A DNA stretch of 64,000 bases from contig NZ_VLLE01000003.1 in the NCBI RefSeq assembly GCF_007830055.1, positions 496,001 through 560,000 on the forward strand, in the 5' to 3' direction. Every line of letters begins with the position of its first letter. Positions within the stretch are counted from its first letter, which is position 1. Positions 1-9,101 of this stretch are shown one piece after another. The translations under genes and the position numbers were made by a program. The stretch is from Lacibacter cauensis. GTDB taxonomy: Bacteria; Bacteroidota; Bacteroidia; Chitinophagales; Chitinophagaceae. The notes beneath the pieces are model-generated. The model was not told the DNA's origin, searched no databases, and worked only from the letters and a program-made list of their open reading frames with translations.

Positions 1-39
1 GCCGTCAATTGAGATTTATTCATACAAAACTGTAACAAC

Positions 40-735
40 ATGATTGCACAAGTAACCGCAAAAATATTTTTAAGCGATACTCATACCGTTACTGAAACAA
101 ATGCATGGCGTAACAGTGCATTGTTCAGTAGCGCAGAAAACTTCAATGAACACCGGCAGCCTTTCGGACAATTGTATTTGCTTAATGATTATACACTTGA
201 TGGCGCAGGAGTTGTAACAGTTGCTGTAGAAGCTAATTCGTTTGTAATTGTATTACCAGTAGTGGGTGTGGTAGAATATAAGAATGGTGATAATAAAGAA
301 AGGCTCATCATTGCGGGGCAAACATTGATGTTGGAAAAAACAGCAGCTACAACTTTCACGCTCACCAATATTTTCGAAGAGGCACTCGTGAACGTTGTGG
401 TACTGGCATTTAAAATAAATGAAGCGTACCAGTTGCCATCCGGATTTATTTACTCGTACGATGTTACTGAAAGACCCAACGGCCTGGTGCGTACCCTCAC
501 CGGCCGTTATGAATTACCTGCAACAGTACATGTAGGTAAGTTCGATGGCAGAGCTGAAACAACTTACAGGTTGTTGCATGAACAGAATCGTGTGTTTGTA
601 TTTGTACTTACAGGAGCATTTGAAGTAGAAGGGCGGTTGCTGCATGCAAGAGATGGGCTGGCACTGGAAGGAATAGAGCGTATTGAAATGGAAGCATTGA
701 GTAACGATGCGTTGATTGCCGTAGTTGAGTTTTGA
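40..735 (+). CDS. Pirin-like cupin protein
   Basis: A 231-residue protein with no signal peptide. The last 50 residues (VFVFVLTGAFEVEGRLL, then RDGLALEG and IEMEALSNDA) match the C-terminal cupin of the pirin/quercetinase family. The N-terminal half is a second, more diverged beta-rich cupin-like domain. Many relatives have dioxygenase or cofactor-like roles, but I do not see a clear N-terminal His/Glu metal site, so enzymatic activity is uncertain. It starts at an ATG at 40 and has no close partner gene; the nearest gene is 300 nt downstream. The family call is reasonable; the function is not determined. Confidence 0.75.
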   Translation: MIAQVTAKIFLSDTHTVTETNAWRNSALFSSAENFNEHRQPFGQLYLLNDYTLDGAGVVTVAVEANSFVIVLPVVGVVEYKNGDNKERLIIAGQTLMLEKTAATTFTLTNIFEEALVNVVVLAFKINEAYQLPSGFIYSYDVTERPNGLVRTLTGRYELPATVHVGKFDGRAETTYRLLHEQNRVFVFVLTGAFEVEGRLLHARDGLALEGIERIEMEALSNDALIAVVEF

Positions 736-1036
736 AGTTTATAGTTTTTGGTTGAATACCCCAACAACCCTGCCTAATGCAGGCGGAAGTTGAAGACGCT
801 GCCGGCGGTTATGGATTGAAAACCTGTTAAACCATCAGCATATTTATCCCCTCCCCGGAGGGGCAGAACCAAGTTAAACTTGTAACCGAATCAGCAGGGG
901 TGGGTAACCGTAACTCTTAACCCGTAATAGTTTTCTAATGATCACTCTCTAACCAAAACCTGACGAACATCAGCCGTCTAAATCTGCATAACACAGCATA
1001 CACAAATAATTTTGTGCCGTTTTAAAAACGGCAGCT
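736..1036. other. Intergenic gap with no gene seen
   Basis: About 300 nt without a convincing ORF. It holds a GC-rich palindrome at 848-863 (CCCCTCC facing GGAGGGG with a 2-nt centre) and a later GGGGTGGG run, which look like remnants of an intergenic repeat. Its right end carries the queD promoter box at 1007-1014 and a small inverted repeat at 1017-1031 (CCGTTT facing AAACGG) at about the expected transcription start. Confidence 0.5.
1007..1014 (+). promoter_or_regulatory. Bacteroidota -7 box for queD-like gene
   Basis: TAATTTTG is an exact match to the Bacteroidota -7 consensus TAnnTTTG and lies 22 nt before the ATG at 1037. No clear TTG -33 element stands at the ideal spacing, so the call rests on the -7 box and its position. 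Confidence 0.5.
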
Positions 1037-1492
1037 ATGTTACTACTCACAAAAATTTTCGATTTTGAAACAGCGCATGCAATCGATGGTTACAACGGTC
1101 TATGCAAAAATATTCACGGCCATTCGTACGAACTGCATGTAACAGTAGGATCTATTGTAAATGAAAATGCATTTTTACCGGCGCCCGGTTTTTTGCTCGA
1201 TTTTAAAGATCTGAAAACGATTGTACAAAAAGCAGTGGTTGATCTGTTCGATCATAAGCTGGTGCTTTCGCATAATTATATTGCACAACATCCCGAAGTG
1301 CTGGAACAGGAAAACCTTGTTTCATGGGATGCAGAACCTACTGCCGAAAATTTATTACTCTTTATTAAATGGGCTATCCAGGACGAATTGCCTACCGATA
1401 TGAAGCTGGTGGAATTACGTTTGTACGAAACCAAAAATTCGTACGCCACCTGGAAAGAAGAAGTAGAAGTGTACCAGGGCGATATCTGGTAA
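1037..1492 (+). CDS. queD: 6-carboxy-tetrahydropterin synthase (QueD/PTPS family)
   Basis: A 151-residue T-fold enzyme of the 6-pyruvoyl-tetrahydropterin synthase family. In queuosine synthesis it converts 7,8-dihydroneopterin triphosphate to 6-carboxytetrahydropterin. The zinc ligands are visible as H14 (in FETAH) and H27 and H29 (in HGHSY), with the catalytic Cys23 just before them. The C-terminal ETKNSYATW carries the usual pterin-binding Glu region. Length and motif order fit the family. It is monocistronic here, with a TAnnTTTG box 22 nt upstream. Related PTPS proteins make biopterin, so the exact product is less sure than the family. Confidence 0.85.
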   Translation: MLLLTKIFDFETAHAIDGYNGLCKNIHGHSYELHVTVGSIVNENAFLPAPGFLLDFKDLKTIVQKAVVDLFDHKLVLSHNYIAQHPEVLEQENLVSWDAEPTAENLLLFIKWAIQDELPTDMKLVELRLYETKNSYATWKEEVEVYQGDIW

Positions 1493-1667
1493 TCCATCAC
1501 TACTTGTTTTACCGGGCACAAAATCAACCTGCCCGTTTGCTCCCAAGGGCTACTGTTTGTTCCTTTTGTTGCTGAAACGGCCGATCAACCGTTTGCGCCA
1601 ATTTGATTTTGCTGTGTTTGTAATTGATTAATTAGAGAAATTGCAAACACAAAAAACAGCGTTGAGC

Positions 1668-3104
1668 ATGGCAACAGATCGCAGAAAATTTTTACGCAGT
1701 ATTTCAGTGGGCGGCGGCTTACTGGCAACAGGCTTACCTGCATTTGCAGGCAATTTTGCAACAACCGATGAAGAAGTAGAACGGTCGAACCGTTTCGAAT
1801 CGGGTAAACAACGTTTTAATATGTGCGGCTATGCTGCACCAAAACTTCCCGTGGTGCGTGTTGGCATTGTTGGAGTGGGTATGCGTGGAAGCGGTGCTGT
1901 TGACCGGTTGAGTTACATTGACGGTGTAGAAATAACTGCACTGTGCGATAAGTATCCTGATCGTGTAACCAAAGCACAAAAAACACTCGAGAAAAAAGGA
2001 CGTCCGAAAGCAAAAGAATACAGTGGCGAAGAAGGCTGGAAAGCTTTGTGCGAAAGTAACGATGTTGATCTGGTGTACAATGCTACACCCTGGCATTTGC
2101 ATGCGCCCATTTCTTTATTGGCGATGAAGAATGGTAAACACGCTGCATCGGAAGTAAATGCAGGCTTAAGTATCGATCAGTTGTGGGAGTTGGTGGAAAC
2201 ATCGGAGAAAACCCGTAAGCACATGATGATGCTGGAAAACTGTTGCTACGATTTTTTTGAACTGCTCACACTCAACATGGCCCGCAATGGTTTGTTTGGT
2301 GAGATAGTGCATGGCGAAGGAGCATACATCCACGACCTCAGCAGAAGTTATCTTTTTAATAAGAATGCTTACACCGATATGTGGCGCCTGAAACAAAACT
2401 ATGCGTTGCACGGTAACCTGTATCCTACGCATGGTCTTGGTCCTATTGCACAATGCATGGACATTAACCGTGGCGATAAAATGGATCACCTGGTGAGTAT
2501 GAGCAGCAACGATTTTACATTGAATTCCATTGCAAAAGAAATGTCGGCAAAAGATGCGTTCTTTAACGAGTTTGTGGATAAGCCTTACCGTGGCAACATG
2601 AATACAAGCATCATCCGCACCAATAAGGGCAGAACCATTATGCTGCAGCACGATGTATCAACCGTACGTCCGTATTCACGTTTGCATACGCTTAGCGGAA
2701 CAAAGGGTATTGCACAGAAATATCCCGGTCCGGAGAAAATTGCGTTCGGTCATAGCTGGATTAAAAAGGAAGAGCTCGACGAGTTATACAAAAAATATAC
2801 ACCACCAATTGTAAAGCATATCGGCGAAATAGCGAAGGAAGTAGGCGGTCATGGAGGCATGGATTTTATTATGGACTGGCGCCTGATCGATTGTTTGCGT
2901 AACGGGTTGCCACTCGACCAGGATGTGTACGATGCGGCTGCGTGGAGTGCAGTCATTCCGTTGAGCGGAAGATCGGTAAACAACAAATCAAGAACAGTGG
3001 ATATTCCCGATTTTACAAGAGGTGCATGGAAAACCAACAAGCCCGTTGATCTTACGTTGAACGGCGGAGGTACCACTACCGTTCGCAAAGTAGAGAAGTC
3101 GTAA
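1668..3104 (+). CDS. Tat-exported Gfo/Idh/MocA family oxidoreductase
   Basis: A 478-residue NAD(P)-dependent oxidoreductase. Residues 1-28 form a Tat-like signal (DRRKFLRSISVGGG followed by a hydrophobic stretch ending AFAG), so it is probably exported folded with its cofactor. A Rossmann motif follows (VGIVGVGMRGSG), and the second half is the Gfo/Idh/MocA C-terminal domain. In Bacteroidota such exported members often act on sugars or glycosides; the substrate cannot be read here. I chose the ATG at 1668 because it places the twin arginine directly after the start; a TTG at 1641 would add nine residues. A strong terminator follows at 3124. Confidence 0.82.
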   Translation: MATDRRKFLRSISVGGGLLATGLPAFAGNFATTDEEVERSNRFESGKQRFNMCGYAAPKLPVVRVGIVGVGMRGSGAVDRLSYIDGVEITALCDKYPDRVTKAQKTLEKKGRPKAKEYSGEEGWKALCESNDVDLVYNATPWHLHAPISLLAMKNGKHAASEVNAGLSIDQLWELVETSEKTRKHMMMLENCCYDFFELLTLNMARNGLFGEIVHGEGAYIHDLSRSYLFNKNAYTDMWRLKQNYALHGNLYPTHGLGPIAQCMDINRGDKMDHLVSMSSNDFTLNSIAKEMSAKDAFFNEFVDKPYRGNMNTSIIRTNKGRTIMLQHDVSTVRPYSRLHTLSGTKGIAQKYPGPEKIAFGHSWIKKEELDELYKKYTPPIVKHIGEIAKEVGGHGGMDFIMDWRLIDCLRNGLPLDQDVYDAAAWSAVIPLSGRSVNNKSRTVDIPDFTRGAWKTNKPVDLTLNGGGTTTVRKVEKS

Positions 3105-3123
3105 CCCTGAGTTTTAAAAATGC

Positions 3124-3152
3124 AAGCCGGAACAATTGTTCCGGCTTTTTTT
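3124..3152 (+). terminator. Rho-independent terminator after the oxidoreductase
   Basis: AAGCCGGAAC and GTTCCGGCTT form a perfect 10-bp stem with an AATT loop, followed by a run of T. It lies 20 nt downstream of the stop at 3104. Confidence 0.9.
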
Positions 3153-3174
3153 ATTGTTGAGAAAGTTTGTTGGG

Positions 3175-3280
3175 CAGATCCTTCGTGCCTCAGGATGACA
3201 AGTTTAGTTGGCTTTGTACTGAAGATAGACGAAAGTACTATGCTCAGCAGCGTTGTCGTTCCGACGAAGGAGGAATCTGC
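3175..3280. repeat. Degenerate inverted repeat, intergenic
   Basis: Two imperfect 27-nt copies face each other. The left copy at 3175-3201 starts CAGATCC and ends ATGACAA. The right copy at 3253-3280 reads TTGTCGTTCCGACGAAGG then AGGAATCTG. They share the CAGAT, TTCGT and GACAA blocks. This resembles dispersed short repeats common between Bacteroidota genes. It carries no ORF and lies between a terminator and an AT-rich orphan gene. Confidence 0.55.
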
Positions 3281-3302
3281 TCATAAGTACTACGTATTTT
3301 TT

Positions 3303-3872
3303 TCATTTAGGTTGAAATATTTTGTCTCGTTCATACAAAATAGTCCAATTCGTTTCAAAAGCAGGCGTAGTTATTTCTATATCCCAGTTTTTTTGAATTG
3401 AAGGAAATGCTTCATGTAGGCGGTTTAAAAACTGATACCATCCTGCATGTTCTTCAGTAATTTCAAAATGAAGGTCTGGGTCGTATTCAACCAATAAACA
3501 AATACAATCAGTAGTTAAATAGTCTCTTTTAAAGCCACTTAATCTTTGTATTTGGCTCCATTTAATAAACCTGTTTTCATCTTTTGATTGAATGAAAAAC
3601 CCTTCGTCTGCAAAAGAAAATGGGCCATAATCTGAATATTCTTCTTCAAAATCTGATTTCGCTTTTTCGAAGAACTCTTCGCTCTTAGGGGTTGGATCAT
3701 TTACCCATTTAAATGGAGGGTAAAAAAGTTTTATCAAAAAGAAGGAACTGCCAATACTGAAGAACATAAACGATACCCAGCCAAATAGAAAACCATTTTT
3801 GATACCGACAATACTCATTGCCGAGAATAATATTCCGATGACGAGATAATGTAATGTTTTTATTTTATTCAA
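3303..3872 (-). CDS. Uncharacterised two-TM membrane protein
   Basis: A 189-residue protein I do not recognise. Two hydrophobic segments lie near the N-terminus (about residues 8-24 and 31-50), followed by an acidic soluble domain. The stretch FSFADEGFFIQSKDENRF followed by IKWSQIQRL looks like the PH-like beta-sandwich of YcxB-type membrane proteins, but this is weak. It sits 13 nt upstream of the TonB receptor stop codon and could be read as the tail of that transcript. It appears more AT-rich than its neighbours and lies next to a degenerate inverted repeat, so recent acquisition is possible. Confidence 0.6.
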   Translation of the reverse strand: MNKIKTLHYLVIGILFSAMSIVGIKNGFLFGWVSFMFFSIGSSFFLIKLFYPPFKWVNDPTPKSEEFFEKAKSDFEEEYSDYGPFSFADEGFFIQSKDENRFIKWSQIQRLSGFKRDYLTTDCICLLVEYDPDLHFEITEEHAGWYQFLNRLHEAFPSIQKNWDIEITTPAFETNWTILYERDKIFQPK

Positions 3873-3885
3873 TTCCCTAAGCTTT

Positions 3886-5952
3886 TTATTTCCTCTTCCC
3901 CCAAAACATCGCTACCCCAACTGCATAATTTCTTCCCGGTGCTACATTGTAAAAGCGATTGGCGGCTGCATTAATGTCGTTGCCTAAACTGTACACTTCG
4001 TTCAGCAAATTATCACCGCTAACAAACAAATCGAAACGGAAATCTTTTGCATATACCTGTTTAAAACCAATACGAGCAGCCAGTAAATGAAAATCATTTC
4101 CGTAAAATGTATTCGCATCATTCAACGGTGTTTTGCTGTTGTAGGTGTAGGTGAGGTTGGCATAAATGCCCGGCTTCAACAACACATCAATACCTGCAGC
4201 AAATATGTTATTGGGTACACTGGGCAAATGTTTACCGCTGAAATCGTTGGTCAGCTGTTTAAAGTCTTCATACTTAAAATCATTCAAGGTGTAACTTGTC
4301 CATCCAGAAAGATTTGATACAAACTGCTTTGCATCATCCACAACAATATAACGGGCATTCGCTTCAATGCCTTGCTGTTTGGTGCTGCCTGCATTTACAA
4401 AATAATCTGCACCACCTGCATCCCTTCGTTGTACAATTGTGTTGTTGAGTTGAAAGTAAAATGCATTTACATCTACAAACAGCTTCTGTTGGTAATTGTA
4501 ACGTACACCTGCTTCGTAATTCCAGCCTTCTTCTGCATTCAGATTGGTTGAGATCACACCCGTACTTGGTAATACTTCAGCAGAAGTAGGTGCAGAAAAA
4601 CCTTTTGCCGCCGATGCATACAACGATAAACTGTTGCGGAATTTTTTGAGCAATGAAATGCGTGGTGCAATTTCATTGGCATAGGTTCTTCGTTGCGGAC
4701 TCAACGGAAATTTATTCAGCCTTGTAATTTCAATGCGGTTTTGGTTACTGCTGGCACCTGCAGTAATAATCCAGTCGTTCGGTAATTTCCAATCGGCCTG
4801 CGCAAACACACTCCACAAAAACGGGTTCACTTCATCTTCTGTTTGCAAACTATCGCTTGTGCCGTTTACATTTTTATAAACACGGATGTTGTACCAGCCA
4901 CGTTGCAACTCTGCTCCCGCCACCAGTTTCAATTCGCCCAAACCAACAACAGGAGTGTAAGCAAACGTTGTTCTGCCGCCGGTATGTGGTTCGCTGCGGC
5001 GTTCGTAATTGCGAACGGTTGGATTGGCAAATTGTGAAAATGCACCGTACAGCGAAGTGGTATTTTTTAAATTGGAGGAGAAGTTGTAATCATAACTCAC
5101 ACCTGTTAGAAAACTTTTTTGGTTTACGCTTGCATTCGCTTGTGCACTGGATGCTGTTGCACCAACTCTTGGCCTGGCTTGCTCGGGATTAGCAGCAAAC
5201 TCAGCTGCAGTTAAACCGCCGGGTGTTTGGTACGAAAGATCGGCATACATTAAATAAGTACGGATGCTTTGCTTTTCATCGATGGTAAAACGACTGTCCC
5301 ACGTGAACACACTGCGGTCGAGTCTTGTCCAGTCACGGTAACCATCGCTGTGCAGTTTGGTAAAGCCAATTGTTTGCTGACTTTTGCCTTCACCAATACG
5401 TGCATACACATTGGTATTGTGCAAACCAAAACTGCCGAAGGTATAATCTATACCAACACCTGCAGGTTGATTGCTGTTGTTGGTTTTGATTAATACTGCA
5501 CCACCACTGCCTGCACCATACAAGCTGCCCGATGGTCCTTTCAACACTTCAACAGCGTTGATATTGTAAAAGCCAAGCAGGTTCAAATAGGTGGAGCCGC
5601 CGGGTTCGGTAAACGGAATATCATTAAGGTACACTTTCACATTACGCACACCAAAAGGCGAACGCAACGAACTGCCACGAATGTTCAACCGGTAACTGCC
5701 GGGACTGCGCTCTTCCATACGCACACCGGGTGCGGTATTCATTGCCGAAACAATAGATGCAGGGTTGAAACGGTTGAGTTGTTTATTGCCGATGTAACTG
5801 ATTGCAGCCGGAACATCCATCAACTTACGGTTCTGTTCAAACGCTGTGATGACTACTTCTCCTAATTCTTTGGTGGAATCGGTTGGGGTTTGTGCAAAAG
5901 CAGGAACTGCAAAGATTATTGCAGCAAGAATGGTTAGTAATTGGTTCTTCAT
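3886..5952 (-). CDS. TonB-dependent outer-membrane receptor
   Basis: A 688-residue TonB-dependent receptor that would move a ligand across the outer membrane using the TonB-ExbBD system. The start MKNQLLTILAAIIFAVPAFAQ is a good signal peptide; an upstream in-frame ATG at 5979 would put extra residues before it, so I prefer 5952. The plug domain covers roughly residues 40-160 (ELGEVVITA, LNIRGSSLRSPFGVR, VEVLKGPSGSLYGAGSGG), followed by the barrel, which ends in an aromatic-rich strand (YAVGVAMFWGKRK). There is no SusD partner and no CarboxypepD-like N-terminal extension, which favours a siderophore, metal or vitamin ligand over a glycan. The ligand is unknown. Confidence 0.88.
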   Translation of the reverse strand: MKNQLLTILAAIIFAVPAFAQTPTDSTKELGEVVITAFEQNRKLMDVPAAISYIGNKQLNRFNPASIVSAMNTAPGVRMEERSPGSYRLNIRGSSLRSPFGVRNVKVYLNDIPFTEPGGSTYLNLLGFYNINAVEVLKGPSGSLYGAGSGGAVLIKTNNSNQPAGVGIDYTFGSFGLHNTNVYARIGEGKSQQTIGFTKLHSDGYRDWTRLDRSVFTWDSRFTIDEKQSIRTYLMYADLSYQTPGGLTAAEFAANPEQARPRVGATASSAQANASVNQKSFLTGVSYDYNFSSNLKNTTSLYGAFSQFANPTVRNYERRSEPHTGGRTTFAYTPVVGLGELKLVAGAELQRGWYNIRVYKNVNGTSDSLQTEDEVNPFLWSVFAQADWKLPNDWIITAGASSNQNRIEITRLNKFPLSPQRRTYANEIAPRISLLKKFRNSLSLYASAAKGFSAPTSAEVLPSTGVISTNLNAEEGWNYEAGVRYNYQQKLFVDVNAFYFQLNNTIVQRRDAGGADYFVNAGSTKQQGIEANARYIVVDDAKQFVSNLSGWTSYTLNDFKYEDFKQLTNDFSGKHLPSVPNNIFAAGIDVLLKPGIYANLTYTYNSKTPLNDANTFYGNDFHLLAARIGFKQVYAKDFRFDLFVSGDNLLNEVYSLGNDINAAANRFYNVAPGRNYAVGVAMFWGKRK

Positions 5953-6158
5953 AGCGTAAAAATAAGGAGAAAGGAACAAGAGGCAAGTAACAAGGTGAAA
6001 GGCCTAAAAGCAAGTCAAAGAAAAAAAATCCAAAGGCCAAAAACAAAACCCAACAGGGAACAAGAAGCCGGCAACCGGAAACATGCAACCAGCAACAAAT
6101 CCTACATCATCCATCATAAATCCGTCATCTTCCCTATCTTCAAAGCCCAAGAAAAAGC
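5953..6158. repeat. Low-complexity purine-rich intergenic stretch
   Basis: About 200 nt between divergent genes with strings of AAG/CAAG/CAACC units (for example AACCGGAAACATGCAACCAG). It resembles the degenerate intergenic repeats seen in Chitinophagaceae. Any ORF through it has low-complexity translation and I do not regard it as coding. Promoters for both flanking genes must lie here, but no clear TAnnTTTG box is visible. Confidence 0.4.
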
Positions 6159-7478
6159 ATGAAGACTTCCAACAACAAACTCAACTTGTTTTCCTTTACC
6201 ATGATTGTGGTGGGATTGGTAATAGGCATGGGCATTTTCCGTACAGCTGCAACAAGTGCCAAAGATGCCATTGATCCCTCCGTTTATTTCAGTGCATGGC
6301 TGGTAGGTGGTTTGGTGGCGTTGTGTGGCGCATTAACCTATGCGGAGATCGGCAGCCGATTTCCGGTAACAGGTGGTTATTACAAAGTGTTTGCACAGGC
6401 TTATCACCCAAGTATTGCCTTTGCCATTAACTGTTTAATATTAGTGAGTAATGCTGCCAGCTTAAGTGGTGTGGCATTGATCGGCAGTGGGTATTTGCTC
6501 AAATTATTTCCCGGCGATTGGAACGATACACACAAAGCATTGCTAAGCTGCGGCGCCATTCTTCTTTTTTATTTTATTAATCTGCGTGGGCTCAAGCTGA
6601 GTTCCATGGCACAGAATATTTTAATGATCATCAAGATCGGGATGATACTGGTGCTCATTGCGGCATTGTTCTTTCCCAATGAATATGCGGTACAGGAAAC
6701 AACCTCTGCAACTTCAACATTCAGTACTATGGATTGGATCAAGAGTTTAGGTGTGAGTTTGATTGCGGTATCGTTTACCTATGGCGGTTACCAGCAAACC
6801 ATCAACTTTGGCAATGAAGTACAAAACCCAACGAAGAATATTCCCCGTGGTATTTTCATGGGTATTGCCATTATTATTGGTTTGTATTTGCTGGTGAACA
6901 TGAGTTACTACAATTTGGTTGGCTTTAACCAGATGAAAGGCGAACGTGAAATTGCTTATGTAGTGATTGATAAAATATTCGGCAAAACAGGTGCTACCGT
7001 TTTCTCGGCCTTTTTATTTTTAGGTGTACTGGCGTATGTGAACGGACTGTTGATGAGCAATCCACGGGTAATGTATGCCATGGGCGATGATGGAAGTCTG
7101 CCGAAGATTTTTGCAAAGCAGAATGAGAAAACAAATGTGCTTACGTTTTCACTCACTGTGTTTGCTGCCATTTGTATGGTGATTCTCTTCTTTGCACAGG
7201 AGTTTGAAAAAATTCTGTCATTCTCCATTTTTCTCGATTGCTTCGGTATGATCTTGAGCAGTGCGACCATTTTCTGGTTCCGGAAAAAAACAAAGAATCT
7301 CGATGGTACAGGTATTTATAAAATGAAACTGTTTCCATTAATGCCGTTGATTTTTATGGCAGCTTATGTATTTGTAGGTGCCAGCATTGCTATTGATGAT
7401 CCTGCTGCTGCTTTAACCGGGCTTGCTGTACTGGCAGGGTTTGTGATCATCTATTTTATCATTCATCGTAAAAAATAA
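6159..7478 (+). CDS. APC-family amino acid permease
   Basis: A 439-residue inner-membrane transporter with about 12 hydrophobic helices. The first helix carries the APC substrate-site signature (VVGLVIGMGIFRT), followed by ALTYAEIGSRFPVTGGYY in TM2-3, typical of the amino acid/polyamine/organocation superfamily (LAT-like). It opens a tight operon: the VOC protein starts 4 nt after its stop, and a Cys/Met-type PLP enzyme follows 4 nt after that. The context suggests uptake of an amino acid, perhaps sulfur-containing, that the PLP enzyme then uses. The substrate is inference. Confidence 0.85.
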   Translation: MKTSNNKLNLFSFTMIVVGLVIGMGIFRTAATSAKDAIDPSVYFSAWLVGGLVALCGALTYAEIGSRFPVTGGYYKVFAQAYHPSIAFAINCLILVSNAASLSGVALIGSGYLLKLFPGDWNDTHKALLSCGAILLFYFINLRGLKLSSMAQNILMIIKIGMILVLIAALFFPNEYAVQETTSATSTFSTMDWIKSLGVSLIAVSFTYGGYQQTINFGNEVQNPTKNIPRGIFMGIAIIIGLYLLVNMSYYNLVGFNQMKGEREIAYVVIDKIFGKTGATVFSAFLFLGVLAYVNGLLMSNPRVMYAMGDDGSLPKIFAKQNEKTNVLTFSLTVFAAICMVILFFAQEFEKILSFSIFLDCFGMILSSATIFWFRKKTKNLDGTGIYKMKLFPLMPLIFMAAYVFVGASIAIDDPAAALTGLAVLAGFVIIYFIIHRKK

Positions 7479-7482
7479 CCTT

Positions 7483-7830
7483 ATGCTGCAAAAACTCCGC
7501 ACTGTTATTTATCATGTCAACGATCTGGCTGCTGCCAAAGCATGGTACACATCTCTTACCGGTAAAGAACCATACTTTGACGAAGTGTTTTATGTTGGCT
7601 TTGACATCAACGGGTTTGAGTTAGGCCTTGATCCGGATATGAGCAATGTACAGAGTGGCAACCACAGTACAGCGTACTGGGCAGTAGAAGATATTCGTGC
7701 AGCAGTGGACAAAGCAACAGCCATTGGTGCGACAGTAGTTGATGCCGTGCACAATGTTGGCGGCACAATTGAAGTGGCAATTGTGGCCGATCCGTTCGGC
7801 AATCATATTGGTTTTATTACAGGCGCTTAA
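7483..7830 (+). CDS. VOC-superfamily (glyoxalase fold) protein
   Basis: A 115-residue single vicinal-oxygen-chelate domain with two beta-alpha-beta-beta-beta halves. Signature pieces are YHVNDLAAAKAWYTSLTG at residues 9-26 and VADPFGNHIGF at the C-terminus. Members include glyoxalase I, dioxygenases, epimerases and resistance proteins. H10 and an acidic residue could bind metal, but the full ligand set is not certain. It sits between a permease and a PLP enzyme with 4-nt gaps on both sides, so it is probably co-translated and serves the same pathway. No specific reaction can be assigned. Confidence 0.8.
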   Translation: MLQKLRTVIYHVNDLAAAKAWYTSLTGKEPYFDEVFYVGFDINGFELGLDPDMSNVQSGNHSTAYWAVEDIRAAVDKATAIGATVVDAVHNVGGTIEVAIVADPFGNHIGFITGA

Positions 7831-7834
7831 TTTT

Positions 7835-9004
7835 ATGGACTTATCATACATTCTCAACGAACTGGGCGAAGACCGTGCGCATTACTTCAATGCCATTGCA
7901 CCGCCCATTATGCAAACAAGTAATTTTCGTTTTAATAAAGTAGATGAACTGCGTGCTGCATTTGCCGATGAAATGAGCACCTATCTCTACAGCCGTGGCC
8001 TAAACCCAACAGTTGATATTCTGCGGAAAAAGTTAGCTGCATTGGATGGGGCAGAAGATTGTCTCATTTTCAACAACGGTGCTGCAGCCATTTTTGCTGC
8101 GGTACTCGCCAATGTAAAAGCAGGCGATCATATTGTAAGTGTAAGCAAGCCCTATACCTGGGTACAACGCATGTTCGATGTTATACTTCCACGCTTTGGC
8201 GTTAGCACCACGTATGTTGATGGAAGAGATGCCAACAACTATTTCAACGCTACAAAATCCAACACTACTTTTTATTACCTGGAAAGTCCGAACAGTTGGG
8301 ATTTTGCTTTGCAGGATATTGCAACTATTGCAGCATATGCCAAACAGCACAACATTGTTACCTTAATTGACAACAGTTACTGTACACCGTTGTACCAGCA
8401 GCCGATTGCGATGGGTATTGATATGGCCATGCAAACAGCTACCAAGTATATTGGTGGACATAGCGACACGTTGGGCGGTGTGCTCAGTGGCAGCAAAGAA
8501 ATGATCAAACGCATTTTCGACAGTGAATACCTCAATATCGGCAGCGGTATACAGCCGTTCAATGCCTGGTTGCTCATTCGTGGTTTACGTACGTTGCCCA
8601 CCAGGCTCGAACGCATTAACCGTTCAACCAAAGAAGTGCTTGCTTTTGTAAAAGCACATCCGGCGGTGAAGCGGGTGCTTTATCCCTTCGATGAAAGTTT
8701 TCCGCAGCACCAACTGGCCAGGCAGCAAATGAAAGAAGCACCCGGGCTGTTTTCCTTGTATGTACAGGCCGAAAGCAGGCAGCAGATTGTAACATTCTGC
8801 GAAAGCCTGCAACATATACAGATGGCCGTTAGCTGGGGCGGGCACGAGAGTTTATTGCTGCCCAAGTGTGCAGGAATGCAGGATGAAGAATTTGATGCTA
8901 CTAATGCCGAACACCAGATGATGCGGATGTACGTTGGGCTGGAGGATGCCGCTTATATAATAGCTGACCTTGATCAGGCTTTTGCAAAAGCCGGTTTAAA
9001 ATAG
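7835..9004 (+). CDS. Cys/Met metabolism PLP-dependent enzyme
   Basis: A 389-residue fold-type I PLP enzyme of the cystathionine gamma-synthase/beta-lyase family. The PLP lysine lies in ATKYIGGHSDTLGG (around residue 205), with the preceding Asp in TLIDNSYCTPLYQ. The N-terminal YSRGLNPTVD motif, which contacts PLP across the dimer, is present. Members make or break C-S bonds in cysteine, homocysteine or methionine metabolism; gamma-synthase, beta-lyase and gamma-lyase activities cannot be separated by eye. The ATG at 7835 is 4 nt after the VOC stop. A longer frame reaches back to 7739, but it would overlap the VOC gene and carries no family sequence. Confidence 0.85.
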   Translation: MDLSYILNELGEDRAHYFNAIAPPIMQTSNFRFNKVDELRAAFADEMSTYLYSRGLNPTVDILRKKLAALDGAEDCLIFNNGAAAIFAAVLANVKAGDHIVSVSKPYTWVQRMFDVILPRFGVSTTYVDGRDANNYFNATKSNTTFYYLESPNSWDFALQDIATIAAYAKQHNIVTLIDNSYCTPLYQQPIAMGIDMAMQTATKYIGGHSDTLGGVLSGSKEMIKRIFDSEYLNIGSGIQPFNAWLLIRGLRTLPTRLERINRSTKEVLAFVKAHPAVKRVLYPFDESFPQHQLARQQMKEAPGLFSLYVQAESRQQIVTFCESLQHIQMAVSWGGHESLLLPKCAGMQDEEFDATNAEHQMMRMYVGLEDAAYIIADLDQAFAKAGLK

Positions 9005-9101
9005 TTGCAGAAGACGAAAACTTCATAACAGCATCGTCCCGCTAATCAAAAATCAATAAATTCGTGGCCCCAAGGTCATTATATTGTCATTAATTTGATA
9101 T

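Noticed and set aside
2166-2651. Long antisense frame inside the Gfo/Idh/MocA gene
   Set aside because: It mirrors the codon structure of a well-supported gene and has no recognisable domain; the same applies to other antisense frames in uvrC, OPT, gldM and nadE.
3120-3401. Plus-strand frame across the 3124 terminator and the inverted repeat
   Set aside because: It begins in a terminator stem and ends inside the opposite gene; it is not a gene.
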